A stretch of 64,000 bases of DNA from Pseudogracilibacillus auburnensis (GTDB taxonomy: Bacteria; Bacillota; Bacilli; Bacillales; Amphibacillaceae). Every line of letters begins with the position of its first letter. Positions within the stretch are counted from its first letter, which is position 1. The notes beneath the pieces are model-generated. The model was not told the origin of the DNA and ran no database searches. It was given only the letters and a program-made list of their open reading frames with translations. The stretch lies in NCBI RefSeq assembly GCF_003201975.1, contig NZ_QJJQ01000009.1, positions 62,001 to 126,000 of the forward strand, given 5' to 3'. A program made the translations under genes and the position numbers. Of the stretch, positions 1 through 8,316 are shown one piece after another.

Positions 1-737
1 CCAAGCCATTTTTCTGGTAAAAGCTCATCAGGTAAACTCGGATCAATAAATAAAAATTTGCGATATTGATGGACAAGCCAAGCACTTTTAACAAAACAGC
101 TGCTATCACTGATTTCATTCTTATTTATTTTACTTTTATCGATCACATATTTCTGGCTGTATTGTTCAATAAATTGCGCATATCGTTCATTAATTTCATC
201 AAGATCCCAACATTTTTTGACTAATTCCTCATTTGTTTGCATACCTTTATATGTGGCTTGGAAATAGCTGACATAATCTTCAATTTCGTATTTTTTTATC
301 ATTCGCGTCATTTCATCTTCTAAATCGTTAGGTGTTATCCAGCAACTGTTTGATAAAAGGCCAAAACCACTCCAAACTAACTCTTCCCTTAATTTATCTC
401 GTAAATGTCTTTTTTCCTCAGGAATGGTATAAACGAGAATCCACCATTTACCTTCCCAAGGTGGGGTAGGCTCTTTATAAATTCTTTTCGAGGCTTCCTT
501 CATACGAGCTACCCCTTGTTCGGTAAGGAAGTAATAGCTTTTGTTTCCTCTTTTTTCTGACTTTAGCCATCCTTGTTTGCTCATACGTGAAACAGCTGCT
601 CGGACTGCTTGCTCGTTATGGCCAAATGCCTCTAATAATTTAATTAAACTTCCTATCCAAATAACATTTCCGTAATGTCGAATATAATCTCCATAAATCG
701 TAAAAATCATGGAGCGTGTGCTAAAATTTTTATCCAT
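1..737 (-). CDS. paaX: PaaX-family repressor of phenylacetate catabolism (3' end outside window)
   Basis: The minus strand reads open from an ATG at 737 to the window edge, giving about 245 residues; PaaX is usually close to 300, so the C-terminus is missing. The N-terminus carries a winged-helix segment (IWIGSLIKLLEAFGHNEQAV followed by RAAVSRMSKQGWLKSEKRG). The central part (WEGKWWILVYTIPEEKR, then LRDKLREELVWSGFGLL) is typical of PaaX. AGAAAGGA lies 8 bases before the ATG. Family knowledge: PaaX represses paa genes and is released by phenylacetyl-CoA. It is divergent from a large paa cluster, which supports that role here. Confidence 0.93.
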   Translation of the reverse strand, partial: MDKNFSTRSMIFTIYGDYIRHYGNVIWIGSLIKLLEAFGHNEQAVRAAVSRMSKQGWLKSEKRGNKSYYFLTEQGVARMKEASKRIYKEPTPPWEGKWWILVYTIPEEKRHLRDKLREELVWSGFGLLSNSCWITPNDLEDEMTRMIKKYEIEDYVSYFQATYKGMQTNEELVKKCWDLDEINERYAQFIEQYSQKYVIDKSKINKNEISDSSCFVKSAWLVHQYRKFLFIDPSLPDELLPEKWL

Positions 738-979
738 CGCTAATCCTTTCTTATTGCATACGTGTAGCTAAGGCTTGACGATAAGCCAAGTTTTCTAACC
801 GTATTTATAATGATGATTTAATAACCTTGATGATGCAATTTTCACTATTATAACATAAAGTCAACTTTATATACCATTTTCTCATCGTCATACACATATT
901 TCGTTATACGATATTTTTCTGTAAACTGGTAAACAAATCTCTACAATAGATTTTCCCTTATTTAGTTATAAAAATGATA

Positions 980-1008
980 TTGACACAATATATGATTATA
1001 TATATAAT
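980..1008 (+). promoter_or_regulatory. Consensus sigma-A promoter
   Basis: TTGACA at 980-985 and TATAAT at 1003-1008 are separated by exactly 17 bases, a full match to the vegetative consensus. It would give a leader of about 125 nt before the permease ATG at 1141. A promoter this strong normally needs a repressor; the cre-like site downstream could serve. Confidence 0.8.
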
Positions 1009-1093
1009 TTACATAACGTAATAGTAACGTAATTTATTTTAATGTCATATAAGTGTTGCAATGAGGTGAATGATTCATACAATCCTATATTAT

Positions 1094-1107
1094 TGTAAGC
1101 GTTTACT
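1094..1107 (+). promoter_or_regulatory. cre-like site in the transporter leader
   Basis: TGTAAGCGTTTACT matches the CcpA site consensus TGWNANCGNTNWCA at all but the last base. It lies about 85 bp downstream of the TATAAT box, where bound CcpA could act as a roadblock. Confidence 0.55.
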
Positions 1108-1140
1108 TCATTGAAAATATGTGATGGGATGGAGGATGAC

Positions 1141-2127
1141 ATGTTTTTATCATTATTTGGTGCAGTAGAATCAGGAGCAATTTATGCGATTATGGCTCTC
1201 GGTGTATATTTATCTTTTAGAGTGCTCGATTTCCCGGACTTAACGGTTGATGGAAGTTTTGTAACAGGAGCGGCAGTTGCAGCTATTTCGATTATGAATG
1301 GATTGTCACCTGTTCTCGCAACTATTTTAGGTGCAACGGCAGGTTTTTTCGCGGGGTGTATAACAGGTATTCTTCATACAAAAGGAAAAATTAATGCGTT
1401 ATTATCAGGAATTTTAATGATGATTGCACTCTATTCAATTAATTTACGGATTATGGGATCTCCACAAATTTCATTATTAAATGAATCGACATTAAAAACA
1501 CAGTTCATCTCGTTTTGGGAGAAAATTGGATTTGATCATTTGTTAAATAATCTTCTTACAATGGTAGGAATTGAACGAGTTCCTCCAACATGGGGCATCG
1601 TGTTTGTCATGATCATTATTATTATCATTATTAAAATGTTAGCTGACTATTTCTTAAAAACAGAGGTCGGATTGGCGCTTCGAGCAACGGGTGATAACAA
1701 GCGAATGATCCGGAGTTTTTCCGCGAATACGGACACTTTGATTATTTTTGGGATTGGCATTTCGAATGGACTTGTCGCATTTTCTGGCGCATTAATTGCA
1801 CAGCACGGTGGCTTTGCCGATGTTGGAATGGGTATTGGGATGATCATTATCGGTCTTGCCTCTGTTATTATCGGGGAAGCTTTATTCGGAATTAAAACGA
1901 TTTTTCGGGCAACTCTCGCGGTCATTTTAGGGGCGATCGTTTATCGCATCGTTGTGACGCTTGCCCTCCGTGTCGAATTTTTAGAGACAGGTGATATGAA
2001 GCTTATTACCGCTTTACTCGTTATTTTAGCATTAGTTGCACCGAAAATATTGCAGGCTCAGCGGGAAAAACAGCGTCGCGAACAAAAGCGTGCAGCACTC
2101 AACATGGAGGATGTGAAAAATGCTTAA
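1141..2127 (+). CDS. ABC transporter permease, tryptophan/tyrosine-type (TrpX-like) family
   Basis: This 328-residue, almost wholly hydrophobic protein has about nine membrane segments. It resembles permeases of the putative tryptophan/tyrosine ABC uptake family (SGAIYAIMALGVYLSFRVLD near the start, then FPDLTVDGS; LALRATGDN in the cytoplasmic coupling region). The ATG at 1141 is preferred to the upstream TTG at 1111 because GGAGG lies six bases before it. The gene overlaps the ATPase gene by 8 bp, so the two are cotranslated. No substrate-binding protein gene is present, although this family normally has one. The location beside paaX suggests uptake of an aromatic acid or amino acid, but this is inference. 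Confidence 0.85.
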   Translation: MFLSLFGAVESGAIYAIMALGVYLSFRVLDFPDLTVDGSFVTGAAVAAISIMNGLSPVLATILGATAGFFAGCITGILHTKGKINALLSGILMMIALYSINLRIMGSPQISLLNESTLKTQFISFWEKIGFDHLLNNLLTMVGIERVPPTWGIVFVMIIIIIIIKMLADYFLKTEVGLALRATGDNKRMIRSFSANTDTLIIFGIGISNGLVAFSGALIAQHGGFADVGMGIGMIIIGLASVIIGEALFGIKTIFRATLAVILGAIVYRIVVTLALRVEFLETGDMKLITALLVILALVAPKILQAQREKQRREQKRAALNMEDVKNA

Positions 2128-2914
2128 TTTAAAACATATTTCCATTACATTTAATGAAGGAACTCCTGATGAAAAGCGGGCATTGCAACATATTAATTTA
2201 GGATTGAAAAAAGGTGAATTTGTAACGGTAATTGGTGGAAATGGGGCAGGCAAATCGACGTTAATGAATGTTATTTCAGGAAACCTCCTTTCTGATCTTG
2301 GTGACATTTTAATTGCTGGCAAGCGAGTCGATCATTTGCCGGAGTTTCGTCGCTCTGCTTTTATTGGGCGCGTTTTCCAAGATCCGATGGCAGGAACAGC
2401 ACCATCAATGACAATTGAAGAAAATTTAGCGATCGCTTTTTCACGTAATAAGTCGAGAAAATTAAAGCTTGGTGTCACTAAAAAACGCCGAGATTCCTTT
2501 CGAGATTATTTAAAAACTTTAAATCTTGGACTTGAAAATCGACTGACCGCAAAAGTTGGGCTGCTCTCAGGTGGAGAAAGGCAAGCACTTTCGTTATTGA
2601 TGGCCACATTTACAGAACCAAATATTTTATTACTAGATGAGCATACGGCAGCACTGGATCCAGCACGGGCAGAGTTAATCACCGAATTAACATCCGAAAT
2701 TGTCGCAAAGTTTGACCTGACAACATTGATGGTGACACATAATATGCAGCAAGCGCTCGACATGGGTGACAGGCTCATTATGATGGATGCAGGTCAGATT
2801 ATTTTTGATGTAAGTGGCAAGGAAAAGAGCAAGCTGACAATTGAACATTTACTAGAAGAGTTTCAGCGTATTCGCGGTAGGCAACTAGCAAGTGATCAGG
2901 CGGTTTTAGGGTAG
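2120..2914 (+). CDS. ABC transporter ATP-binding protein, partner of the preceding permease
   Basis: A 264-residue ATPase. Walker A GGNGAGKST is at 39-47, the signature LSGGERQ at 149-155 and Walker B ILLLDEH at 169-175; the switch His is in MVTHNMQQ. All motifs are intact, so it should be active. It overlaps the permease by 8 bp and ends at a repeat array. The substrate is unknown. Members of this family are annotated as tryptophan/tyrosine or generic ABC transporters. Confidence 0.9.
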   Translation: MLNLKHISITFNEGTPDEKRALQHINLGLKKGEFVTVIGGNGAGKSTLMNVISGNLLSDLGDILIAGKRVDHLPEFRRSAFIGRVFQDPMAGTAPSMTIEENLAIAFSRNKSRKLKLGVTKKRRDSFRDYLKTLNLGLENRLTAKVGLLSGGERQALSLLMATFTEPNILLLDEHTAALDPARAELITELTSEIVAKFDLTTLMVTHNMQQALDMGDRLIMMDAGQIIFDVSGKEKSKLTIEHLLEEFQRIRGRQLASDQAVLG

Positions 2915-3074
2915 CGGATTTTCGCACTTGGTGGAAAAATCCCGCAATAGGGAGCAAAATTACCGCACTTGATCGCAGAATTTCCGCAGTAGGGCGATCA
3001 AATGCCGCAGTGGGTCAGTAAATTTCCGCACTAGATGGATCATTTTCCGCAATGGGCGCAGAATCCAGCAAGCG
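2915..3074. repeat. Intergenic 21-bp phased array 1 (TTTCCGCA word)
   Basis: Seven degenerate units beginning GCA(C/A/G)T and ending TTTCC recur every 20-21 bases, from just after the ATPase stop to about 3070. The spacing is 21 for all but the first unit. It is one of eleven such arrays in the window. Confidence 0.85.
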
Positions 3075-3144
3075 AAGGCGCTAATTTTTAGACTGGATCA
3101 TTTCAAAACTTTTTTGCTTGAAAAATCATAAAGGAGGCAAACAG

Positions 3145-3567
3145 ATGAAAGAAATTTACACGATAACAGATTTACAAAAGGTTGCTAACCAAATGAAAAA
3201 TCCACCACCATGTGATGAAACGATGCAAGTGATGGTCACGGAAGCGGCTGATGGGGTGGCGCATGGAGTTTGGGTGGTCGATCATAAGTTTATCAATGGG
3301 CACGGCATTGTGATGGGAGGATTTGTTTCGGCTGCGGTTGATATTATGATGGCATATGCGATCGCTTCTCAGTTAACGGATGAGGAAGGGTTTGCTTCGA
3401 TTGATCTTGATACGACTTTTCATCGACCGACGACAGAGGGAGAAGTTGAAATTACGGCGAAAGTGGAAAGACGTGGGAAAAGAATTTCCTATTTAACCGC
3501 GGAAGTGAAGCAACAGAATAAGCTTGTAGCAAATTGTGTTTCTTCTGTACTGATTATTAAACAATGA
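3145..3567 (+). CDS. paaI: PaaI-type hotdog acyl-CoA thioesterase
   Basis: This 140-residue protein has the PaaI hotdog signature: HG at 53-54, MGGF at 57-60 and Asp66 in the helix. Length is normal for the family. AAAGGAGG five to six bases before the ATG at 3145 decides the start over the in-frame TTG at 3118. PaaI hydrolyses ring-hydroxylated phenylacetyl-CoA species and is thought to release CoA trapped by dead-end intermediates. It is isolated from the ABC genes by array 1 and from paaA by a 300-bp spacer. Confidence 0.9.
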   Translation: MKEIYTITDLQKVANQMKNPPPCDETMQVMVTEAADGVAHGVWVVDHKFINGHGIVMGGFVSAAVDIMMAYAIASQLTDEEGFASIDLDTTFHRPTTEGEVEITAKVERRGKRISYLTAEVKQQNKLVANCVSSVLIIKQ

Positions 3568-3869
3568 GTTTATCCAGACGGATAAGCGTTCTGAAGTGAA
3601 GAGGATTGAAATTGGCATACTAATTATTAGGATTCTCGTAAATAAGTGTTTGGCAGACGACGGCACAGCAAAGTTCATCCTAATTTTAATGGTAGGACTT
3701 ATCAAATAAGAAAACCTAGTTTATCGCTAAGCTTAAAGGAACGAGAACGAAAGTTGCATTTAGGTAGTAAGAAAGTTTTATCCTTTTTGTCCATCAAAAA
3801 ATACATCTTGACTAAAGAATTACCTAATGATAGTATGACGTTAATAAAACGTAGTGGGAGGAAAGTGTA
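3568..3869. promoter_or_regulatory. Spacer before paaA with sigma-A promoter
   Basis: No convincing gene. TTGACT at 3808-3813 and TAGTAT at 3831-3836 are 17 bases apart, a good sigma-A promoter 34 bp before paaA. Just downstream, ACGTT at 3839-3843 and AACGT at 3849-3853 form a small inverted repeat around the expected start of transcription; it is a possible operator, perhaps for PaaX, but unproved. Confidence 0.6.
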
Positions 3870-4853
3870 ATGTATCATTATATAGAAGGTGCAGACTCCA
3901 TTCAAAACGTTTCAACTGATGAAGAAAAATACGAACATTTTATGCAACGAATAAACAATGGTGAAAAAGTGGAGGCAAATGATTGGATGCCTGATGATTA
4001 TCGGACTGCGCTCATCCGGTTAATATCGATGCACGGGGTTAGCGAAATAATGGGAGCGCTTCCGGAGAAGGAGTGGACACCGAAAGCACCATCTTTAAAA
4101 CGGAAGCTTGCTATTATGGCGAAAGTGCAAGATGAGATGGGGCATGGCCAGTTACTTCTTCGTGTTGCAGAAGACTTACAAAAACCATTTGGAACGACGA
4201 GAAAAGAAGTGATGGAAGATTTATTAACAGGAAAAATTAAGTTTCATAATGTTTTTCATATGAAAACAAAGTCATGGGCAGATGCGGCAATTATTGCTTG
4301 GCTAGTTGATGGGGCGGCAATTATTACGCAGACGAATATGCTAAATGCTTCCTATGGGCCGTATCAGCGAGCATTACAACGAATTTGTGCGGAAGAAGTT
4401 TTTCATGCTCAACATGGAGAGGCACTTGTGATGGCACTTGCGAACGGGACGAAAAAACAAAGAGAAATGTTACAAGAAGCATTTAGTCGTTGGTGGGATT
4501 CGTTAATTATGTTTTTTGGACCGCCGAGCCCGAAAGTTACCGGTTCTTCGCGCCAAGATATTATGATTAAATATAAAATTCGCATCAATACGAATGAAGA
4601 ATTACGCCAAGCATTTTTTGATAAATATATTCCGCGTGTCAAGGCGCTTGGACTCGAGATTCCAGATAAGACGCTCACATTTAATGAAGACACGAAAGAA
4701 TGGACATATGCACAACCGAATTGGGATGACTTTAAACAAATTATTAATAATCATGGTCCGAGGTCAAAAGCAAGACTTAGATTAAGAGAGATTGCTCATG
4801 AAAATAGTAGGTGGGTAAGGCGCGCATTAGCCGAAGAGGAAGCGGTCGTTTAA
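3870..4853 (+). CDS. paaA: 1,2-phenylacetyl-CoA epoxidase catalytic subunit PaaA
   Basis: This 327-residue protein is the di-iron oxygenase subunit that epoxidises the ring of phenylacetyl-CoA. The carboxylate-bridged iron motifs are visible: DEMGHGQ at 88-94 and EEVFHAQHGEA at 175-185, each with the expected Glu and His ligands. Length is normal. GGGAGGAAAG precedes the ATG by about 4 bases. It is followed by a structured spacer and then paaB, and probably starts the main paa transcript from the promoter at 3808. Confidence 0.95.
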   Translation: MYHYIEGADSIQNVSTDEEKYEHFMQRINNGEKVEANDWMPDDYRTALIRLISMHGVSEIMGALPEKEWTPKAPSLKRKLAIMAKVQDEMGHGQLLLRVAEDLQKPFGTTRKEVMEDLLTGKIKFHNVFHMKTKSWADAAIIAWLVDGAAIITQTNMLNASYGPYQRALQRICAEEVFHAQHGEALVMALANGTKKQREMLQEAFSRWWDSLIMFFGPPSPKVTGSSRQDIMIKYKIRINTNEELRQAFFDKYIPRVKALGLEIPDKTLTFNEDTKEWTYAQPNWDDFKQIINNHGPRSKARLRLREIAHENSRWVRRALAEEEAVV

Positions 4854-4899
4854 CTTGCTTCAGCAGAAGTCCTCGATTTCTAGTTTATCCTTTTCATTT

Positions 4900-5021
4900 A
4901 GTGGGGGTTCAAACCCCAACTGAATCAAGTTAAAGACTTCGGCGGATAGCACCAGATTTTTAAAAGAAATTTCCGAGTAGGCTCGAGAAAATCTGGACGC
5001 CATTACACCGAGGCGTAATGG
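4900..5021 (+). other. Structured spacer between paaA and paaB (three stem-loops)
   Basis: The 193-bp gap can fold into three stem-loops on the transcript. The first is GGGGTT/AACCCC flanked by AGT/ACT (4900-4921). The second has CCAGATTTT (4952-4960) paired perfectly with AAAATCTGG (4988-4996) and an inner CGAG/CTCG. The third pairs CCATTAC (5000-5006) with GTAATGG (5015-5021). None is followed by a T-run, so these are not simple terminators. The role could be a processing or stability element, or a worn mobile repeat. Confidence 0.55.
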
Positions 5022-5046
5022 GATATAGTTTGCGAGAAAGGAGTAG

Positions 5047-5418
5047 ATGAAAATGTCGGGAGCAAATGAAAAAAACTTTTATAAAGAATATGAAGTGTTT
5101 AGTAAAAAAAGTAATAAACTTCCCCTTCAACATCAGTTCAGTTTGCTTGCGCCCAATAAGGAAATGGCATTAATGATGGCACAGGAAAATTTTATGAGAC
5201 GGGAAGATGCGATCGATATATGGGTCGTTGCACGAGAAGATATTCGGGCGCTTACAGGTGAAGAAAAACAAGTATTGACGAAACGGCTTGATAATAAAGA
5301 TTATCGCAATACGAAAGGGTACGGCTATTTACGAAAACTGTGGCGCGAAAAAGAAGAAAAATTAAAGATGTTAGATGAAAAGGAAATTATGTCGTGGAGT
5401 GAGGGGAGAAAAGGATGA
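5047..5418 (+). CDS. paaB: 1,2-phenylacetyl-CoA epoxidase subunit PaaB
   Basis: This 123-residue small subunit of the epoxidase complex has the family patterns YEVFSKKSNKLPLQHQFSLL and APNKEMALMMAQENFMRRED, then WVVAREDI. PaaB bridges PaaA and PaaC in the complex. AAAGGAG lies six bases before the ATG. The stop overlaps the paaC start by four bases (ATGA), indicating coupled translation. The C-terminal tail is charged and slightly longer than in proteobacterial PaaB. Confidence 0.93.
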   Translation: MKMSGANEKNFYKEYEVFSKKSNKLPLQHQFSLLAPNKEMALMMAQENFMRREDAIDIWVVAREDIRALTGEEKQVLTKRLDNKDYRNTKGYGYLRKLWREKEEKLKMLDEKEIMSWSEGRKG

Positions 5419-6233
5419 ACAAATCAATGGAAACGGCCGAAGTAGCAAAACAAAATCGAGCATATGCCGAGGCACTAGCCGAGTTACTTTATCAGTTTGC
5501 GGATGATGATTTCATTATTTCGTTTCGTGGTTCTGAATGGCTAGGATTGGCTCCGTTTATTGAAGAAGATGTTGCTTTTTCTTCCATCACTCAAAATACG
5601 ATGGGGCATGCGACGATGTTTTTCCAGCTGCTTGAAGAACTAGGTGAAGGGGATGCAGATGCATTAGCCCATGCACGAAAAGTCGATGAGCGACGTAGTT
5701 CTGTTTATCTCGAAAAAATGAATGGAGATGGGCATTATATCGAAGAGCCCGACTATGATTGGGCACTTGCGGTCGTAAGGAATTTTCTCTATGAAACAAT
5801 GAAACGAGTAAAATTACAGGCAGCCATGAAAAGCACGTATCAACCACTCGCAAATATGGCAACGAAAATAATAATGGAACAAACTTACCATCTTGCACAT
5901 TGGAAATTGTGGATGGAACAGTTGCTTGGTGCGACTGATGAAGCGAAAGAGAAACTGCTATCTCGCCTTGATGAGGCATGGGAAGAGTTTGGTGATGCGT
6001 TAAGTCTTGGGCCGAAAGCATCTGATATTGCGAAGTTTGGTATTTTAATCGAGGAAGAAACGTTCAAACAGTACTGGTTAGAAGAAGTGAAAAAGACGCT
6101 CCCTGCAAAATATGCCACGATTCCAAAAAAGTCACTAGGAAATGGTAGAGAGGGAATGCATGGGGAAGATTTACAACAAGCGATCAACATTTTTACAGAA
6201 GTGTACCAAATAGATGAGCAAGCGGTATGGTGA
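5415..6233 (+). CDS. paaC: 1,2-phenylacetyl-CoA epoxidase structural subunit PaaC
   Basis: A 272-residue ferritin-like subunit, paralogous to PaaA but structural in known complexes. Recognisable segments are FRGSEWLGLAPFIEEDVAFS, then QNTMGHA, and YLEKMNGDGH. It overlaps paaB by four bases. Length matches the family (about 250-275). Confidence 0.94.
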   Translation: MNKSMETAEVAKQNRAYAEALAELLYQFADDDFIISFRGSEWLGLAPFIEEDVAFSSITQNTMGHATMFFQLLEELGEGDADALAHARKVDERRSSVYLEKMNGDGHYIEEPDYDWALAVVRNFLYETMKRVKLQAAMKSTYQPLANMATKIIMEQTYHLAHWKLWMEQLLGATDEAKEKLLSRLDEAWEEFGDALSLGPKASDIAKFGILIEEETFKQYWLEEVKKTLPAKYATIPKKSLGNGREGMHGEDLQQAINIFTEVYQIDEQAVW

Positions 6234-6303
6234 TGTGAATGGGAGGAGCTGGTAGGGTTGGGTGTATAAAACTTATTACATCAACAGGAGAGGAGGGGGA
6301 TCG

Positions 6304-6813
6304 ATGACACAGGTGAAACAAGAGGAAGAGATTTTAGACGTGTTGAAAACAGTCGATGATCCGGAACTTACGAATGTAAGTGTTTATGATCTTGGCATGG
6401 TGCACTCGATTCTCATTTCAGAAAAAGATGTTTATGTAACGATGGTGCCCACTTTTGCAGGATGTCCAGCCCTCGATTTTATTGAAAGAGATGTAAAGCT
6501 TGCAGTGGAAACACTTCCTTGGGTAGAGCGTTGTGAGGTGACATTTTCTTTTGAACAACAGTGGACGACGGATGATATTACAGAACAGGGAAAAATTCAG
6601 TTGAAAAAGCTCGGTATTTCCCCACCTCCTGAAAATTACACAATCGGTACGGAATGGACAGTGGCTTGCCCATATTGTGAATCAAATTATACGTCGATGG
6701 AAAATGTATTTGGACCGACAGCTTGTAGAAGCATTCTCTACTGTTTAGATTGTCGGAATCCATTTGAAGCGATGAAACCTGTATTAAAAGATACATCTGA
6801 GTTAATTTCATAA
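6304..6813 (+). CDS. paaD: PaaD, MIP18-family protein needed for epoxidase assembly
   Basis: This 169-residue protein has an N-terminal MIP18/DUF59 domain (LDVLKTVDDPELTNVSVYDL; conserved Cys54 in FAGCPA). A C-terminal metal-binding knuckle has cysteines 122, 125, 147 and 150 plus Cys141. Known PaaD proteins help mature the iron centre of the epoxidase. GGAGAGGAGG before the ATG at 6304 decides the start over the upstream in-frame ATG at 6262. The last codons (Glu-Leu-Ile-Ser-stop) lie inside the terminal repeat of the element at 6798-7124, so the native C-terminus may have been replaced. Confidence 0.93.
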   Translation: MTQVKQEEEILDVLKTVDDPELTNVSVYDLGMVHSILISEKDVYVTMVPTFAGCPALDFIERDVKLAVETLPWVERCEVTFSFEQQWTTDDITEQGKIQLKKLGISPPPENYTIGTEWTVACPYCESNYTSMENVFGPTACRSILYCLDCRNPFEAMKPVLKDTSELIS

Positions 6814-7124
6814 TAGACTACTTCTAGAATAAAACCGAACAGCAAACAAAAGTATATTGTTATCGTTCGTTTTTACATCCTATAAAGTTTTGGCTGGAAC
6901 GACAGGTGGTCGACTCCTGCGGGAGAAGAGGCCTAGATAAGACCCCGCAATATCGAAAGATTACAGACTAAAACCGCCCTTTGCGGGCAACGTCTGCATA
7001 CCCCTTGCCAGGGCAGGAGGCTTATCAGCCGCCCGCGGAAAGCGACCACCTGGAGTGAAAGCCTTTTGCTCAAGCAATATAGTTCGGTTTTTGAATCGCT
7101 ATATTGAATGATGAAATTGATTCA
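6798..7124. mobile_element. Non-coding element family A, copy 1 (327 bp)
   Basis: One end reads TGAGTTAATTTCATAATAGA and the other ATGAAATTGATTCA, imperfect terminal inverted repeats. The interior is GC-rich and self-complementary (AGGTGGTCGACTCC against GCGACCACCTGGAG). Inverted near-identical copies lie at 23156-23482 (also 327 bp) and 30630-30920. No ORF suggests a transposase, so it is MITE-like. Confidence 0.75.
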
Positions 7125-7163
7125 TCTGCATAAAATTTTTTAATAAAAGGAGAGAAATGAAAA

Positions 7164-7469
7164 ATGGCAAAAGTAATTGCGTTATACAAGCAACCACAGG
7201 ATAAGGAAAAGTTTGATGAGCATTATTTTAATGTGCATGCCCCACTAACGGAAAAAATTCCTGGACTTCGTGAAATGAATGTGACAAAAATTGTTGGATC
7301 ACCAATGGGAAAAAGTGAATTTTATTTGTTATGTGAAATGGTGTACGACGATATGGACGCACTGCAGACAGCAATGCGAACAGACGAAGGTAAAGCTTCT
7401 GGAAAGGATGTTATGCAATTTGCAGGTGATCTCGTTACACTGATGATCGGTGAAGAAGTCGATGGGTAA
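7164..7469 (+). CDS. EthD-family protein in the paa cluster
   Basis: This 101-residue ferredoxin-like alpha/beta-barrel protein has EthD family features: FDEHYFNVHAPLTEKIPGL, then FYLLCEMVYDDMDALQTAM. AAAGGAGAGA lies 9 bases before the ATG. Its stop overlaps the paaF start, so it is cotranslated with beta-oxidation genes. EthD proteins have no agreed catalytic role. A function in handling a reactive intermediate of the epoxide/oxepin stage is possible but unproved. Confidence 0.85.
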   Translation: MAKVIALYKQPQDKEKFDEHYFNVHAPLTEKIPGLREMNVTKIVGSPMGKSEFYLLCEMVYDDMDALQTAMRTDEGKASGKDVMQFAGDLVTLMIGEEVDG

Positions 7470-8238
7470 GTTTATTAACGTTCGTACGGAAGCGGAAGGA
7501 ACAATCGGTGTAATTGAATTAAATCGACCGAAAAGATTAAATGCCTTAAACCGAAAAATGATTGAAGAAATCGCCAGCCAAATGGAAGCTTTTGATAACG
7601 ATCCTCGCATTCGTGTGATTGTTTTGCAAGGAAATGAACGGGCTTTTGCAGCAGGTGCTGATATTGAAGAGATGATGAAAGAATCGCCTTTATCATTTGA
7701 ACTTGCTGACCCGTTCGCAATTTGGGACAGATTTATGTCTGTGAACAAACCAGTCATCGCTTCGGTATCAGGTTTTGCACTTGGTGGCGGATTTGAACTT
7801 GCGCTGCACTGTGATTTAATCATTGCTGCAGAAAATGCGCAGTTCGGTTTTCCAGAAGTAAATCTCGGGGTCATGCCGGGTGCTGGTGGTACACAGCTTT
7901 TAACCCGATCAATTGGAAAGCGAAAAGCGCTTGAACTGATTTGGCTCGGCGAACATATTAGTGCAGAAGTTGCGCTTGAACTTGGTGTGATTAACTGGGT
8001 CGTTGCTCCCGAAATAATAGAGGAAGAAACAATGCGGCTCGCGGGAAAATTGGCAGACCAAGCCCCGATTGCCGTCCGATTAATAAAAGAAGCGGTAGGG
8101 AAAGCAGAAGATTTACCACTCCAGGATGGTCTCACCTTGGAAAGGAAAAACTTTTATCTTACCTTTGATTCAGCCGACCAAAAAGAAGGAATGCAAGCGT
8201 TTATAGAAAAACGAGCAGCCCATTTTAAGGGAGAGTAA
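7462..8238 (+). CDS. paaF: Enoyl-CoA hydratase, PaaF-like (2,3-dehydroadipyl-CoA hydratase)
   Basis: This 258-residue crotonase has AFAAGADIEEM (oxyanion hole), GGGFELALHCDLIIAAENAQ and FPEVNLGVMPGAGGTQLL, including the catalytic-region Glu residues. PaaF hydrates 2,3-dehydroadipyl-CoA late in phenylacetate degradation. Either GTG 7450 or ATG 7462 could start it. The ATG overlapping the EthD stop is preferred because it gives the usual N-terminus. It could also serve general beta-oxidation, but position and length favour PaaF. Confidence 0.85.
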   Translation: MGKFINVRTEAEGTIGVIELNRPKRLNALNRKMIEEIASQMEAFDNDPRIRVIVLQGNERAFAAGADIEEMMKESPLSFELADPFAIWDRFMSVNKPVIASVSGFALGGGFELALHCDLIIAAENAQFGFPEVNLGVMPGAGGTQLLTRSIGKRKALELIWLGEHISAEVALELGVINWVVAPEIIEEETMRLAGKLADQAPIAVRLIKEAVGKAEDLPLQDGLTLERKNFYLTFDSADQKEGMQAFIEKRAAHFKGE

Positions 8239-8316
8239 GTTGTAAGTGTATGGTAATTTTGGGAGATGTGGCAATTGCTCGGATAACGTTCACCTTTTAT
8301 GTAAGGAGAATAAACA

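Larger units (their letters stand above)
738..1140. promoter_or_regulatory. Divergent control region between paaX and the ABC transporter
   Basis: This 400-bp AT-rich spacer holds the promoter and cre-like site listed separately. At 752-803 there is a short stretch resembling the middle of the 33935-34299 repeat element (TTATTGCATA, GCTAAGG, GTTTTCTAAC in the same order), so a worn element copy may lie behind the paaX start. No PaaX operator could be assigned by eye. Confidence 0.5.

Noticed and set aside
3646-3870. 74-codon ORF before paaA
   Set aside because: It spans the paaA promoter and ribosome site and has no start signal.
7329-8135. 268-codon antisense ORF opposite paaF
   Set aside because: Shadow of a strongly coding crotonase gene; no ribosome site and no recognisable domain.
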